From positions 310,001 through 374,000 of the forward strand of contig NZ_JACHWH010000001.1 in the NCBI RefSeq assembly GCF_014191255.1: a stretch of DNA of 64,000 nt, written 5' to 3'. Position 1 is the stretch's first letter, and every line of letters begins with the position of its first letter. Both the position numbers and the translations under genes were made by a program. The DNA comes from Amycolatopsis bartoniae. GTDB lineage: Bacteria; Actinomycetota; Actinomycetes; Mycobacteriales; Pseudonocardiaceae. Shown here in pieces: positions 25,530 to 34,448 of this stretch. The notes beneath the pieces are model-generated. The model did not search any database. It was not told where the DNA came from and saw nothing but the letters and a program-made list of their open reading frames with translations.

Positions 25530-25697
25530 TTTGCGCAGGTCACTAGAGACCTGTCGAAGTGGACCCGGCAGCCTTCCGGACGGTGGGCGGGCCGGGTTTC
25601 GCGTTTTCAGACGACCCGTACTTCGGGCGCCCATCGCGGCCGCCGTCACGAAGTAGCCGTTCTGCTTCGTCTCGTCGACGAACACGGTCTGAGACAC
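25530..25697 (-). pseudogene. Remnant of a small RNase H-like/DUF3800-like gene
   Basis: Reading from GTG at 25697 gives MSQTVFVDETKQNGYFVTAA, a well-formed N-terminus resembling a widespread actinobacterial family that opens with a VDE[ST]K acidic strand. After about 22 codons the frame loses sense. Further on, LPG appears in the first frame and RVHFDRS in another frame across the same bases (about 25545-25575), matching the LPGQRR-HF segment expected about 25 residues later in that family. So the gene appears to have suffered deletions and frameshifts and lacks most of its length. The family assignment is from memory and should be treated as tentative. Confidence 0.45.
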
Positions 25698-25956
25698 CTA
25701 GAGATTGTCGGTGATGGTTTCGACGGGCCACCGCGTCGTTCCACGTCACACCTCCACTGTGGATCGCTGCGCCGCTGGGACGTGTCCGCTGCGCCGTCCG
25801 GTCCCGAAGCCCCGGCGTGCGGAGTTAACCCCCCGTTACCGCCCGGTTGCCCGCGTTGTCGACATCACGCCGTGACCTCCCTGGTGCTGCGGAGGGAGCC
25901 ATTCGGATGGCAGGATGCGTGGACTCATCCGGTATGACCTACTAGGAGTGACGAAC

Positions 25957-26886
25957 GTGGCGCGTGCAACATCCTTCAAGGCGCTTGCCCTGCTGCCGGC
26001 CTTCGCACTGGCCGGCCTGACCATCGGTTGCGGTTCCGGTGGCAACGGGTCGGGTGGCACGGGGCCCAGCGCCGGCGCGCCCGCCGCACAGGAGATCCCC
26101 GCCGAGGCCAAGGACGCGAAGCTCGCCGCCATGGTGCCCGCCGGGATCGCCGCCGACGGCAAGATCGTCGTGGGGCAGGACCAGAGCTACGCGCCCAACG
26201 AGTTCGTCGACAACGGCAAGGTCGTCGGCTTCGACGTGGACCTCGGCAACGCCATCGCCCAGAAGCTGGGGCTGACCGCGGAGTTCCAGAACGCCGCCTT
26301 CTCCGGCATCATCGCCGGCGTCGGCTCCGGGCAGTACGAGCTGGCGATGTCGTCGTTCACCATCAACGCCGAGCGGCTGCAGACCGTCGACATGGTGTCC
26401 TACTACAGCGCGGGCACCTCGCTGGCCGTGCCGAAGGGCAACCCGGACAAGATCAGCCTCGACGACCTGTGCGGCAAGAACATCGCCGTCCAGCAGGGCA
26501 CCGTCCAGGTCGACGACCTCACCAAGCGCTCGGACGACTGCGTCAAGGCGGGCAAGCCCGCCATCACGATGCAGCAGTTCCAGGCCCAGACCGACGTGAA
26601 CCTGCAGGTCCAGACCAAGCGCAGCCAGGGCATGCTCGCCGACTCGCCGGTGATCGACTACGCGGTGAAGCAGACCGGCGGCAACGTCGAGGTCGTCGGC
26701 CAGCCCTACGACAGCGCCCCGTACGGCATCGCGCTGAAGAAGGGCCAGGGCACCTACGCGCAGGCCATCCAGGGCGCGGTGCAGGCGATCATCGACGACG
26801 GCACCTACGCCAAGATCCTCGCCAAGTGGGGCCTCAACACCGCGGGTGCGGTCCAGAAGGCGGAACTGAACCCGGCCGTCAGCTGA
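25957..26886 (+). CDS. ABC transporter substrate-binding protein, polar amino acid type
   Basis: A 309-residue family-3 solute-binding protein. AGGAG at 25944-25948 lies 8 nt before GTG 25957, which fixes the start; an ATG 14 codons earlier is in frame but lacks that spacing. The N-terminus is a lipoprotein signal (KALALLPAFALAGLTIGCGSGG) with an unusual Thr-Ile-Gly-Cys lipobox. The mature domain shows GKIVVGQDQSYAPNEFVDNGKVVGFDVDLGNAIAQ and later GTVQVDDL and YDSAPYGIALKKG, as in glutamine/glutamate-type binders. First gene of a three-gene importer operon, 4 nt before the permease. Confidence 0.92.
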   Translation: MARATSFKALALLPAFALAGLTIGCGSGGNGSGGTGPSAGAPAAQEIPAEAKDAKLAAMVPAGIAADGKIVVGQDQSYAPNEFVDNGKVVGFDVDLGNAIAQKLGLTAEFQNAAFSGIIAGVGSGQYELAMSSFTINAERLQTVDMVSYYSAGTSLAVPKGNPDKISLDDLCGKNIAVQQGTVQVDDLTKRSDDCVKAGKPAITMQQFQAQTDVNLQVQTKRSQGMLADSPVIDYAVKQTGGNVEVVGQPYDSAPYGIALKKGQGTYAQAIQGAVQAIIDDGTYAKILAKWGLNTAGAVQKAELNPAVS

Positions 26887-26890
26887 TCCC

Positions 26891-27823
26891 ATGACCGACA
26901 CCGAAAACCGGACGCACGCCGAGGACATCCGGGCGGTCCCGGTGCGCCACTACGGCCGCTGGGTAGCCGGGGTGATCATCGCGTTCGTCGCGTTCATCGT
27001 CATCCGCAGCGTCGTCACCAACGCCAACATGCAGTGGGACGTCGTCGGCCAGTACCTGTTCAACGACCGGGTGCTCGAGGGCCTGGTGAACACCCTCAAG
27101 CTGACCGCCATCTCCATGGTCATCGGTGTGGTGGGCGGCATCCTGCTCGCCGTGATGCGGATGTCGCCGAACCCGCTCGCGGCGGGCGCGTCGGGCACGT
27201 TCATCTGGCTGTTCCGCGGCACTCCGCTGATCACGCAGCTGGTCATCTGGAACTACCTCGCGCTGTTCTACCCGCGGCTCGGGATCGGCATCCCGTTCGG
27301 ACCCGAGTTCGTCAGCGCCGACACGAACTCGCTCATCTCGCAGCTCTCCGCCTCGCTGCTCGGCCTGGGGCTGAACGAGGCGGCGTACATGGCCGAGATC
27401 GTGCGCGGCGGCATCCTGTCGGTCGACGCGGGGCAGCTCGAAGCCGCGGCCGCGCTCGGCCTGTCCCGGTCGAAGACCCTGCGGCGGATCGTCCTGCCGC
27501 AGGCGATGCGGGTGATCATCCCGCCGACCGGCAACGAGACCATCGCGATGCTCAAGACGACCTCGCTGGTCGTCGTGATCGGCTACTTCGAGCTGATGGT
27601 CGCGACGCAGCAGATCTACTCGCAGAACTACCGGATCGCGCCGCTGCTGATCGTCGCCGCGTTGTGGTACCTGTTCATGACCTCGGTGCTGACGCTGATC
27701 CAGATGCAGATCGAGAAGTACTACGCGCGCGGCACCTCGCGGGCGACGGCCACCCGCCAGAAGTGGGCGAACCGGATGCTCGGCTTCAGGTTCGGCAACC
27801 GGGACCAGGGAGGGCAGCGGTGA
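26891..27823 (+). CDS. ABC transporter permease, polar amino acid (HisM) type
   Basis: A 310-residue inner-membrane permease. After a cytoplasmic start, hydrophobic segments begin at residue 25. The first is isolated ([18 protein letters not shown]), then comes the HEQRA-type core: [33 protein letters not shown], the EAA loop [31 protein letters not shown], and [11 protein letters not shown]. It would form a homodimer with the ATPase encoded next. Its stop overlaps the ATPase GTG as GTGA. Confidence 0.93.
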   Translation: MTDTENRTHAEDIRAVPVRHYGRWVAGVIIAFVAFIVIRSVVTNANMQWDVVGQYLFNDRVLEGLVNTLKLTAISMVIGVVGGILLAVMRMSPNPLAAGASGTFIWLFRGTPLITQLVIWNYLALFYPRLGIGIPFGPEFVSADTNSLISQLSASLLGLGLNEAAYMAEIVRGGILSVDAGQLEAAAALGLSRSKTLRRIVLPQAMRVIIPPTGNETIAMLKTTSLVVVIGYFELMVATQQIYSQNYRIAPLLIVAALWYLFMTSVLTLIQMQIEKYYARGTSRATATRQKWANRMLGFRFGNRDQGGQR

Positions 27824-28593
27824 CGCCCGTCGTGCAGGCCCAGGGCATCCACAAGCGGTTCGGCCGCCTGGAGGTGCTCAAGGGCATCGACTTCGAGGTC
27901 GCCGAGGGCGAGGTCGCCTGCCTCATCGGCCCGTCGGGCTCGGGCAAGTCCACGCTCCTGCGCTGCATCAACCACCTGGAGAAGATCAACGCCGGGCGGC
28001 TGTTCGTGAACGGGCACCTCGTCGGCTACCGGCAGCGCGGCGAGAAGCTGTACGAGCTGCGGGAGAAGGAGATCGCGGCGCAGCGGCGGGACATCGGCAT
28101 GGTGTTCCAGCGGTTCAACCTGTTCCCGCACATGACGGCGCTGGAGAACATCATCGAGGCGCCGGTCCAGGTCCGCGGCGAGAGCAAGGCCGAGGCCCGC
28201 GAACGCGGGCGGGAGCTGCTCGCCAGGGTCGGCCTGGCGGACAAGGAGAGCTCCTACCCCGGGCAGCTGTCCGGCGGGCAGCAGCAGCGGGTGGCGATCG
28301 CGCGGGCGCTGGCGATGCGGCCGAAGCTGATGCTGTTCGACGAGCCGACGTCCGCGCTGGACCCGGAGCTGGTCGGCGACGTGCTGGGCGTGATGCGGCA
28401 GCTCGCGGCGGACGGCATGACGATGATCGTCGTGACGCACGAGATGCAGTTCGCCCGCGAGGTCGCGGACAAGGTGGTGTTCATGGACGACGGGGTCGTG
28501 GTCGAAGCGGGCCCGCCGGATCAGGTCATCGCCAACCCGCAGCACGAGCGGACGCGCGGGTTCCTGTCCCGGGTGCTCAACCCGAACGCCTGA
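27820..28593 (+). CDS. ABC transporter ATP-binding protein, polar amino acid (GlnQ) type
   Basis: A 257-residue ATPase energising the preceding importer. Walker A is [15 protein letters not shown]-loop [17 protein letters not shown], signature [17 protein letters not shown], Walker [14 protein letters not shown] and H-loop VVTHEM. FxxFNLFPH and the short length are characteristic of the amino-acid (GlnQ/HisP) group. GTG start overlaps the permease stop. Its 3' end overlaps the convergent HTH gene by 17 nt. Confidence 0.95.
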   Translation: MTPVVQAQGIHKRFGRLEVLKGIDFEVAEGEVACLIGPSGSGKSTLLRCINHLEKINAGRLFVNGHLVGYRQRGEKLYELREKEIAAQRRDIGMVFQRFNLFPHMTALENIIEAPVQVRGESKAEARERGRELLARVGLADKESSYPGQLSGGQQQRVAIARALAMRPKLMLFDEPTSALDPELVGDVLGVMRQLAADGMTMIVVTHEMQFAREVADKVVFMDDGVVVEAGPPDQVIANPQHERTRGFLSRVLNPNA

Positions 28594-29584
28594 CGTCGTA
28601 GGTGGAGGGCGCCACGCGGACCAGCCGGTTGGTGGCGTTCAGGGCGTTGCGCAGGCCCTCGCGGGTGATGGGACGGGCGAGGCGGGCGCGGATCTCGTCG
28701 AGGTGCAGGGGTCTGCCCTCGGTCTCGATGAGCCGCACGGCGTTCTCCGTGCTGGAGCCGCCGGGCTCGGCGTAGGGCTCGATGTGCCAGGACTCGAGCG
28801 CGAAGGTGCTCGGGGCGACCCGGACGAAGCGGCTGTCGGCGTTGAGCCGGTTGTACAGCGGACCGCGGCTGTACTGCCGGTCCATGCGCCGCAGCAGCTC
28901 GTCGAGGTGCAGTGGCTTGCCGGCCTGGGTCAGCAGGTCCGCCGCGAGGTCGGTCGCGGTCGGGCCGCGGGTGGTGCGCTTGCCCGGCGAGATCCGTTCC
29001 ACCGCACGGTGCAGCGCCCGCCGTGGCTGGTGCAGCTCGGTCTCGGTGACGCGGTAGCCGCAGTGCGCGAGCCAGCGCACCAGCTCCTCGTCGGTGAGCG
29101 AAAAACCGCGTGCGGCGAAGATCTCGGCGGGAGCTTCGGCACGCAGCGCCTCGCCGAGCGCGGTCACGGCGTCCCGGGTGGTGGCGACGGCGCTCGGCAG
29201 GTCCGGCACCGCGGCCCAGCCGTGGTCGACCTCGAACACCCCGCCGAACCGGGCCAGCACGCGCCACGCGGCGACGTTCGGAGCGATCACCGGGTAGTCG
29301 AGCGCCGGGTACCTGGCGAGCAGCCGGGCCAGCGGCAGAACGGGCTCGATTTCGGCGCGCAGCCGGTCGGTCCACCGGCGCAGGTCGCCGTCGTGGCACA
29401 GCGCCGCCTTGACGCGCTCCTCGAACCCGGCCTCGATCGCGTCGCGGTGTTCGGGCGCGGGAAGGTACTGGCCGAACCAGCGGTACGCGTCCTCCTCGTC
29501 GGCCCACAGCCGCCGCCGGAGGGTGGCCAGCTCGCCGTAGGTCACGCCCTCGGTGACCGCTCTCAGCTCCGCGAGGGCCTCCAT
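28577..29584 (-). CDS. DNA-binding protein with tandem C-terminal HARE-HTH-like modules
   Basis: A 335-residue protein of uncertain role. The first 200 residues are helical and not assigned. From about 210 two similar winged modules follow: [42 protein letters not shown] and [42 protein letters not shown]. Each pairs a PLHLDE start with a RFVRVAPST wing, a pattern like HARE-HTH domains that read modified or regulatory DNA, or the N-terminal fold of RNA polymerase delta. The ATG at 29584 lies 6 nt after a TATCGT -10 box (leaderless). Divergent from the beta-helix membrane protein, so it may regulate that gene; this is inference. Confidence 0.75.
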   Translation of the reverse strand: MEALAELRAVTEGVTYGELATLRRRLWADEEDAYRWFGQYLPAPEHRDAIEAGFEERVKAALCHDGDLRRWTDRLRAEIEPVLPLARLLARYPALDYPVIAPNVAAWRVLARFGGVFEVDHGWAAVPDLPSAVATTRDAVTALGEALRAEAPAEIFAARGFSLTDEELVRWLAHCGYRVTETELHQPRRALHRAVERISPGKRTTRGPTATDLAADLLTQAGKPLHLDELLRRMDRQYSRGPLYNRLNADSRFVRVAPSTFALESWHIEPYAEPGGSSTENAVRLIETEGRPLHLDEIRARLARPITREGLRNALNATNRLVRVAPSTYDVRRSG

Positions 29585-29590
29585 CCCTCG

Positions 29591-29596
29591 ACGATA
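29591..29596 (-). promoter_or_regulatory. -10 box (TATCGT) of the tandem-HTH gene
   Basis: TATCGT on the minus strand ends 6 nt before the ATG at 29584, predicting a leaderless transcript. On the opposite strand TAAGGT (29651-29656) serves the beta-helix gene, so the two promoters share about 60 bp. Confidence 0.5.
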
Positions 29597-29686
29597 ACCG
29601 CGTCCGGCGGTCACCTCAGCGAAAGCGCACAACCGGAGTAACGCGACGGCTAAGGTCGGTTGCGCGCGGAACCGGAGGAGGGGTGG

Positions 29687-32023
29687 ATGGCGAACGGGCA
29701 GTCTTGGCCGGTGGACAGCGACCTGCCGCCGCTCGACCCGTTCGCGGGCGTGCCGGACGCGCGCTACCACGTCTCCGCGGCCGACCTGCTCCGGCCGTTG
29801 CTCGAACCCGGTAGCGGCGGGCTGTTGCGGTGGCGCAGGCACAGCAGCAACGCGCCGATCGTGCCCGTGGAAAGCGCTTACATCACCGGGCGGCTGGACC
29901 TGCGCGGAGCGGACCTGGACTGTCTTTTCCGGTTCGAGAACTGCCGGTTCGAGCAGGCGCCGGACGTGCGCGAGGCGAAGCTGCTGGGACTGGTGTTCCG
30001 GCGCTGCTGGTTGCCGGGGCTCAAGGCGCGGAACCTGCGCAGCCGCAACGACATCCGCCTCATCCGCAGCGTCGTGCAGCCGTTCCCCGGCGGCACCGAC
30101 GACGGCGAGACCGCCGTGCAGCGCGGTGACACCAGGGAACGCGGCGTGCCGGACGCGGCGATCAACCTGACCGACGCCGTGATCGAGGGTTCGCTCGTGC
30201 TGACGCGCACCCGCATCGCGTCGCACGGCCGCGCGCTGCAGGCCGACCGGCTCAAGATCAGTGGCGCGCTGCTGGCGTACCGGCTCAAGGCCGACGGCGA
30301 GGTCCGCGTGCCGGGCATGTGGACGGGCGGCAACGTGAACTTCTCCGGTGCCACGCTCAGCAATCCCGGCGGCCTGGCGCTCGACGCGAACGGCGTGCAC
30401 GTCGGCGGCAGCCTGCTGTGCGAGGTCGACAACTTCGGCTCGGCCGACCGGCGGCAGCCGTTCACCGCACGCGGGGTGCTGCAACTGCCGAGCGCCCGCG
30501 TCGACGGCGACATCGTGTTCCGCGGCGCCGACCTCGCGAGCCCGCAGCGCGGCTCGATCGCCGTCGACGCCTGGAATTCCAGTGATCCGTACGTGGATCC
30601 GTGGCCCGCGCTGGTCGCGGACCGGATGCGGGTCGAGGGCAACGTCGAGCTGTCCGACGAGTTCTCCGCGGTCGGCACCCTGCGCATGATCAACACCCGG
30701 ATCGGCGGCACGCTGCGGCTCGCGGGCGCGCGGCTCAAGGTGCCGCGCGGTGGCGTCGAACCGTTCTACGACCGCGCGCTGCACCTGGACGGCAGCGAGA
30801 TCGACGGCGATCTGGAGGCGACGGCGTTGCGCGTGCCGTCGGGGCAGCTGCGGATGGCGGACGTCCGGATCGGCGGCAACGTGCTGGCTTCGCGTGCGCA
30901 CCTGCAGCACGCCGGCCGGGACGTGTTCTCCGCGCGGCGCATGAAGATCGCCGGGAACCTGCACCTGACCGACGCGACGATCGAGGGCACGGTGCGGCTG
31001 CAGGGCACGGAGGTCGGCGGCAGCATCGAGCTGTACGGCTCGCACGTCACGGAGCCCACGATCCGCACGCAGACGAGCTATTCGGTCGATCTGCGCACGG
31101 TGCGGGTGGGCCGCAACATCAGCCTCACCGAGTCCCGCGAACGGCACTTCCGCGCTTCGGGTGGGGTGAACATGGACGGGGCGAGCGCCGCCCGCCGGGT
31201 GGATCTGACCGCGGCGGAGCTCGATGCGCTGCCGGGGCACGAGATCGCGCTCGACGCGAGTGACCTGACGGCCGACGAGCTGCTGCTCACCCCCGGCGCG
31301 CGTCCCGGTGGCCGGATCCTGTTGCGGCACGCCCATTGCCGGACACTCGGTGACAACGACGCGTTCTGGTCGGCGCGGGGCGGGATCGAGCTGGAGGACT
31401 TCCGCTACGACGTGCTGAACCACCCGATCGAGATGAAGGACGATCGGGCGGTGGACAGGCGCATCAGGCAGCTGCGCGAAGCGATGGACGGCTACCGGCC
31501 GGGCCCGTACGACCAGCTGGCGACGATGTTGCGTAGCAGCGGCAACGAGGAGCACGCGGACACGGTGTTGTTCCGCAAGCAGCAGTACCGGTACGAGGCG
31601 CTGGCGCAGGGCTACCGGGTGCTGGGGCCGGGTGTGCGGCTGTGGAGCTGGTTGCAGCGGTGGATGGTGGGCTACGGCTACCGGCCGGTGCGGGCGCTGG
31701 GGTGGCTGGTCGGGCTGCTCGTGGCGGGCAGCCTGTACTTCTGGCTGGGCGACGACTCGTGCGTGTCGGACCCGGTGCGGTACATGGTGAGCGGCCCACG
31801 CTGCGCGGTGGACCAGCAGGAGACGGGCCTGCAGTGGAACCCGTTGCTGTACACGGCGGACCTGCTGGTGCCGATCGTCGACTTCGGCAACAAGAACCGC
31901 TGGTACATGCACGGCCTGGACAAGTGGGTCAGCGACGCCTTCATAGCCGCGGGCTGGATCCTGGCCACCACAGTAGCCGCAGGCGCCGGCCGAATGATCC
32001 GCCGAGACACCCAAAGCAAATAA
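29687..32023 (+). CDS. Large beta-helix membrane protein
   Basis: A 778-residue protein. Residues about 60-620 consist of repeating short strands with a hydrophobic/Gly rhythm (ITGRLDLRGADLDCLFRFENC, INLTDAVIEGSLVLTRTRI, GTLRMINTRIGGTLRLAGARL, AGNLHLTDATIEGTVRLQGTEVGG), the signature of a right-handed beta-helix akin to bactofilin or pentapeptide folds. Two transmembrane helices close the protein at about 666-690 and 748-768, separated by a short loop with Cys residues (DDSCVSD, GPRCAVD). The helix would project into the cytoplasm. GGAGGAGG precedes ATG 29687, chosen over a TTG nine codons earlier. Homologues in actinomycetes are often labelled membrane-associated oxidoreductase, but no redox motif is visible here; function unknown. 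Confidence 0.8.
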   Translation: MANGQSWPVDSDLPPLDPFAGVPDARYHVSAADLLRPLLEPGSGGLLRWRRHSSNAPIVPVESAYITGRLDLRGADLDCLFRFENCRFEQAPDVREAKLLGLVFRRCWLPGLKARNLRSRNDIRLIRSVVQPFPGGTDDGETAVQRGDTRERGVPDAAINLTDAVIEGSLVLTRTRIASHGRALQADRLKISGALLAYRLKADGEVRVPGMWTGGNVNFSGATLSNPGGLALDANGVHVGGSLLCEVDNFGSADRRQPFTARGVLQLPSARVDGDIVFRGADLASPQRGSIAVDAWNSSDPYVDPWPALVADRMRVEGNVELSDEFSAVGTLRMINTRIGGTLRLAGARLKVPRGGVEPFYDRALHLDGSEIDGDLEATALRVPSGQLRMADVRIGGNVLASRAHLQHAGRDVFSARRMKIAGNLHLTDATIEGTVRLQGTEVGGSIELYGSHVTEPTIRTQTSYSVDLRTVRVGRNISLTESRERHFRASGGVNMDGASAARRVDLTAAELDALPGHEIALDASDLTADELLLTPGARPGGRILLRHAHCRTLGDNDAFWSARGGIELEDFRYDVLNHPIEMKDDRAVDRRIRQLREAMDGYRPGPYDQLATMLRSSGNEEHADTVLFRKQQYRYEALAQGYRVLGPGVRLWSWLQRWMVGYGYRPVRALGWLVGLLVAGSLYFWLGDDSCVSDPVRYMVSGPRCAVDQQETGLQWNPLLYTADLLVPIVDFGNKNRWYMHGLDKWVSDAFIAAGWILATTVAAGAGRMIRRDTQSK

Positions 32024-32082
32024 ACCGAAGCTCCGCGACGGGAAGTGGGCGGTCACCAAGCCGAACCCACCCACCCAACGCA

Positions 32083-32150
32083 ACCACAGGCAGGGGGGTG
32101 CAGGGGGGCGAAGCCCTCCCTGCCGGGGGTTCGGGGGTCCGACCCCCGAT
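32083..32150 (-). terminator. Double GC-rich hairpin downstream of tRNA-Gly
   Basis: Two stems lie side by side: GCAGGG..CCCTGC at 32100-32123 around a CGAAG-type loop, and CGGGGGTC/GACCCCCG at 32132-32148. They follow the tRNA gene on its own strand and also lie past the beta-helix gene stop, so they could end both transcripts. The G/C-run sequence looks like a dispersed intergenic element rather than a one-off; copy number elsewhere cannot be seen from this window. Confidence 0.6.
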
Positions 32151-32207
32151 GAGATGGCGAAGGGGCCAAGGCTCGCGCGTTCCGCGAGCACACGTCCCCC
32201 AGCCCCG

Positions 32208-32280
32208 AGCGGACGACGGGATTCGAACCCGCGACCCTCACCTTGGCAAGGTGATGCGCTACCAGCTGCGCTACGTCCGC
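32208..32280 (-). tRNA. tRNA-Gly (GCC anticodon)
   Basis: Read on the minus strand, 73 nt fold as a cloverleaf: acceptor GCGGACG/CGTCCGC, D-arm with AGCTGGTAG, anticodon stem TCACC/GGTGA around TTGCCAA (anticodon GCC), and T-arm with GGTTCGAATCC. The discriminator is U and no CCA is encoded. A TATAAA-type -10 box lies on the minus strand at 32309-32314, about 30 bp upstream. The paired hairpins at 32100-32148 follow it. Confidence 0.95.
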
Positions 32281-32464
32281 ACGCCCCGTTAACCGGTGCG
32301 TCGCCCACTTTATACCCTGCCGCTTGGGGGCGTTACAGGCACCCGGTCGGAGGTAACTCTGTCACTCCCGGAGTACAAGGGGTGACGCCAAGCGTTTCGC
32401 TCCGTATGGTGTCTCCATTCAACCGAACGGGTTAGTCCCGCCCGGGGAGGAGGTGCCTGGCCGG

Positions 32465-33919
32465 ATGACGGAGGAAGCGACGGTACCGGAGCAACGCACG
32501 GTATCGGCCGATGAGCAGGCTCTTCTGCGTCGGCTCCGGGCGGGCGAGGACCGCGCGTTCAGCGAGCTGTTCGAGCTCCATTCGGGAGCCGTGCGGCGCC
32601 TGGCGCGTGGGATCGCCAGCGACGCGTCGGAGGCGGAGGACATCACCGCCGAGACGTTCTTCCGGGTGCTGCAGGCCCTTCGCCGTGGGGCGGGGCCGCG
32701 GGACCACGTCCGCGCCTACCTGCTGACCGTGGCGCGCCGCGTGTCGTGGGAGTGGCACGGGGCCCGCCGGGACGTCCCGGTCACCGACGACGAGCTGACC
32801 GTGCGCGCGGGCGCCGGTGCGGACGCGCATGCCCGCACGGCGGAGCACTCGCTGATCGCGACTGCGTTCACGAGCCTGCCAGAGCGCTGGCGCACCGTCC
32901 TCTGGCAGACGGAGGTCGAGGGGGAGCAGCCCGCCGTGGTGGCCCCGCACTTCGGCCTGAGCGCGAACGCCACCGCGGCGCTCGCCCGCCGGGCGCGCCA
33001 GGGGTTGCGCGCGGCGTACCTGCAGGCGCACCTGGCGATGAACCGCACCTCGGACGTTGGTTGCCGGGGGGTGATCGAAAAACTGGGCGGGTACACCGCC
33101 GGCAGTGTCACCGGGTCCGAGGCGACCCGGATCCGTACGCACCTGCTGGGCTGTGCCTCGTGCCGGTCGATGCACGCCGAGCTGCGCGACGTCTGTTCCT
33201 CGCTGCGGGCGCACGCCGGTGTCCTGGCGCTGCTCGTGCCTTCGACGGCCGCGATCGCGGCGGCCGGTGCGGGCAGCGGGGCGCTGACGACCCTCAAGGG
33301 CCTGCTGCTGTCGAAGCTCAAGATCGGCGTCGCGCTGGCCTCGACGGCCGCCGCGGGTGTGGTCGGCGTCGCGGTCGGTCCCGCGCTGCTCGACGCGCAC
33401 CACTCGCAGCCGATCGGCCTGCCGCAGAGCGGCGTGGAGCTGCGGATCGCGCCGACCCAGCCGTCGCTGCTCAGCTCGCCGCCGCAGGAGCCCGTTCCGC
33501 CGGGTGAGGCGACGCTGCAGCTGCCCGGCAAGCCGGCGACGGTGCAGCACCAGTCCACCGTGGACCGGCCCGTGAGCGGGGACGACCAGGCCGTGGTGCC
33601 GCCGCCGCAGACGGCTCCGGCCACGGCGAGCGGGGACTCGTCGAGCAGCTCCGGTTCGGTCGGGGCCAGGGACGACCTGGGCTCGACGGACACGTCGACC
33701 CAGAGCTCGAAGCCGGGCAAGGGCAACCACGGGGCGAACAACCCTCACCGCGGCGACGACGAGACCTACAGCTCCCGGTCCGACGACACCCCGGACAACG
33801 ACGTGAAGATGACCGAGACCACCGACACGGCCAAGCCCCGGCACTCGACGTTCTTCTGGTGGCTGTGGGGCGGGTCGGCGCAAACGGACGAAACTTCCGC
33901 GCCCAGCAGTGGATCTTGA
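32465..33919 (+). CDS. ECF sigma factor fused to a zinc-finger anti-sigma-like membrane tail
   Basis: A 484-residue protein. Sigma region 2 covers about 25-90 (GEDRAFSELFELHSGAVRRLA, AEDITAETFFRVLQAL) and region 4 about 135-185 (LPERWRTVLWQTEVEGEQPAVVAPHFGLSANATAALARRARQGLR). A HxxxCxxC zinc-finger follows (His226, Cys230, Cys233), then two hydrophobic stretches (about 251-271 and 286-306) and a long Ser/Pro/Thr-rich tail ending in an aromatic cluster (FFWWLW). So the usual sigma/anti-sigma pair is joined in one chain and tethered to the membrane; release would need proteolysis or a conformational switch (inference). ATG at 32465 has GGAGGAGG 10 nt upstream; GTG four codons earlier is too close to that site. 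Confidence 0.85.
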   Translation: MTEEATVPEQRTVSADEQALLRRLRAGEDRAFSELFELHSGAVRRLARGIASDASEAEDITAETFFRVLQALRRGAGPRDHVRAYLLTVARRVSWEWHGARRDVPVTDDELTVRAGAGADAHARTAEHSLIATAFTSLPERWRTVLWQTEVEGEQPAVVAPHFGLSANATAALARRARQGLRAAYLQAHLAMNRTSDVGCRGVIEKLGGYTAGSVTGSEATRIRTHLLGCASCRSMHAELRDVCSSLRAHAGVLALLVPSTAAIAAAGAGSGALTTLKGLLLSKLKIGVALASTAAAGVVGVAVGPALLDAHHSQPIGLPQSGVELRIAPTQPSLLSSPPQEPVPPGEATLQLPGKPATVQHQSTVDRPVSGDDQAVVPPPQTAPATASGDSSSSSGSVGARDDLGSTDTSTQSSKPGKGNHGANNPHRGDDETYSSRSDDTPDNDVKMTETTDTAKPRHSTFFWWLWGGSAQTDETSAPSSGS

Positions 33920-34004
33920 GCCGCGTCCCTCGCGCGGTGCACCCGGGCCGCGCTACCGTTGATCCGCTCAGGAACGACGGAGCGTGCCCGGGAGGCCACG
34001 AACG

Positions 34005-34445
34005 ATGAACCGGCGGGTGCAGGGTACGGACGGCCGGGAGTGGATCGTCCGGGCGCAGATGGAGTGGCGCCGCCCCGCGACCGTGGAGGACTTCGAGCAC
34101 GACGTCGCAGGCAGCCCCGCGTCCGGGGTCGCGATGTTGTCCGTCACCCTCCTGCTCGCGGTTATCCTGGTGGCCTGGCTACCCGACGGGGTCGTGGTTC
34201 CGGCGTGGGTGGTCTGGGGCCTGCTGCTGATCGCGCTGTTCTTCCCGCTGCGGTGGGTGCTGAACCGGCCGTGGGGGCTCGTGGCGGAGACCGACGGGGA
34301 TCCGCTGGGCGAGCACCCGCCGGAGCGCTGGGTCGGCGTCGTCACCGGGATGTTCCGGGTGCGCGGCGAAGTCGCCAAGGTCGCCAGGACCATCCAGCGC
34401 GAAGGCCTGCCGGACTTCGACGGCCCCCTGCACCCGATGGAGTGA
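34005..34445 (+). CDS. DUF983-type small membrane protein
   Basis: A 146-residue protein with two transmembrane helices at about 48-66 and 70-88, a cytoplasmic N-terminal segment (MNRRVQGTDGREWIVRAQMEWRRPATVEDFEHDV) and a cytoplasmic tail (RPWGLVAETDGD...WVGVVTGMFRVRGEV). The family is conserved in actinobacteria, often beside an Fpg/Nei gene as here, without known function. ATG 34005 has GGGAGG 9 nt upstream; a GTG seven codons earlier is less likely. A TACCGT -10 box lies about 50 bp upstream. It ends 3 nt before the DNA glycosylase. Confidence 0.8.
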   Translation: MNRRVQGTDGREWIVRAQMEWRRPATVEDFEHDVAGSPASGVAMLSVTLLLAVILVAWLPDGVVVPAWVVWGLLLIALFFPLRWVLNRPWGLVAETDGDPLGEHPPERWVGVVTGMFRVRGEVAKVARTIQREGLPDFDGPLHPME

Positions 34446-34448
34446 CCG

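Noticed and set aside
29585-32308. Long in-frame upstream extension of the tandem-HTH gene across the beta-helix gene and the tRNA
   Set aside because: It runs through a tRNA gene and is antisense to a well-formed membrane protein; the ATG at 29584 has its own -10 box.
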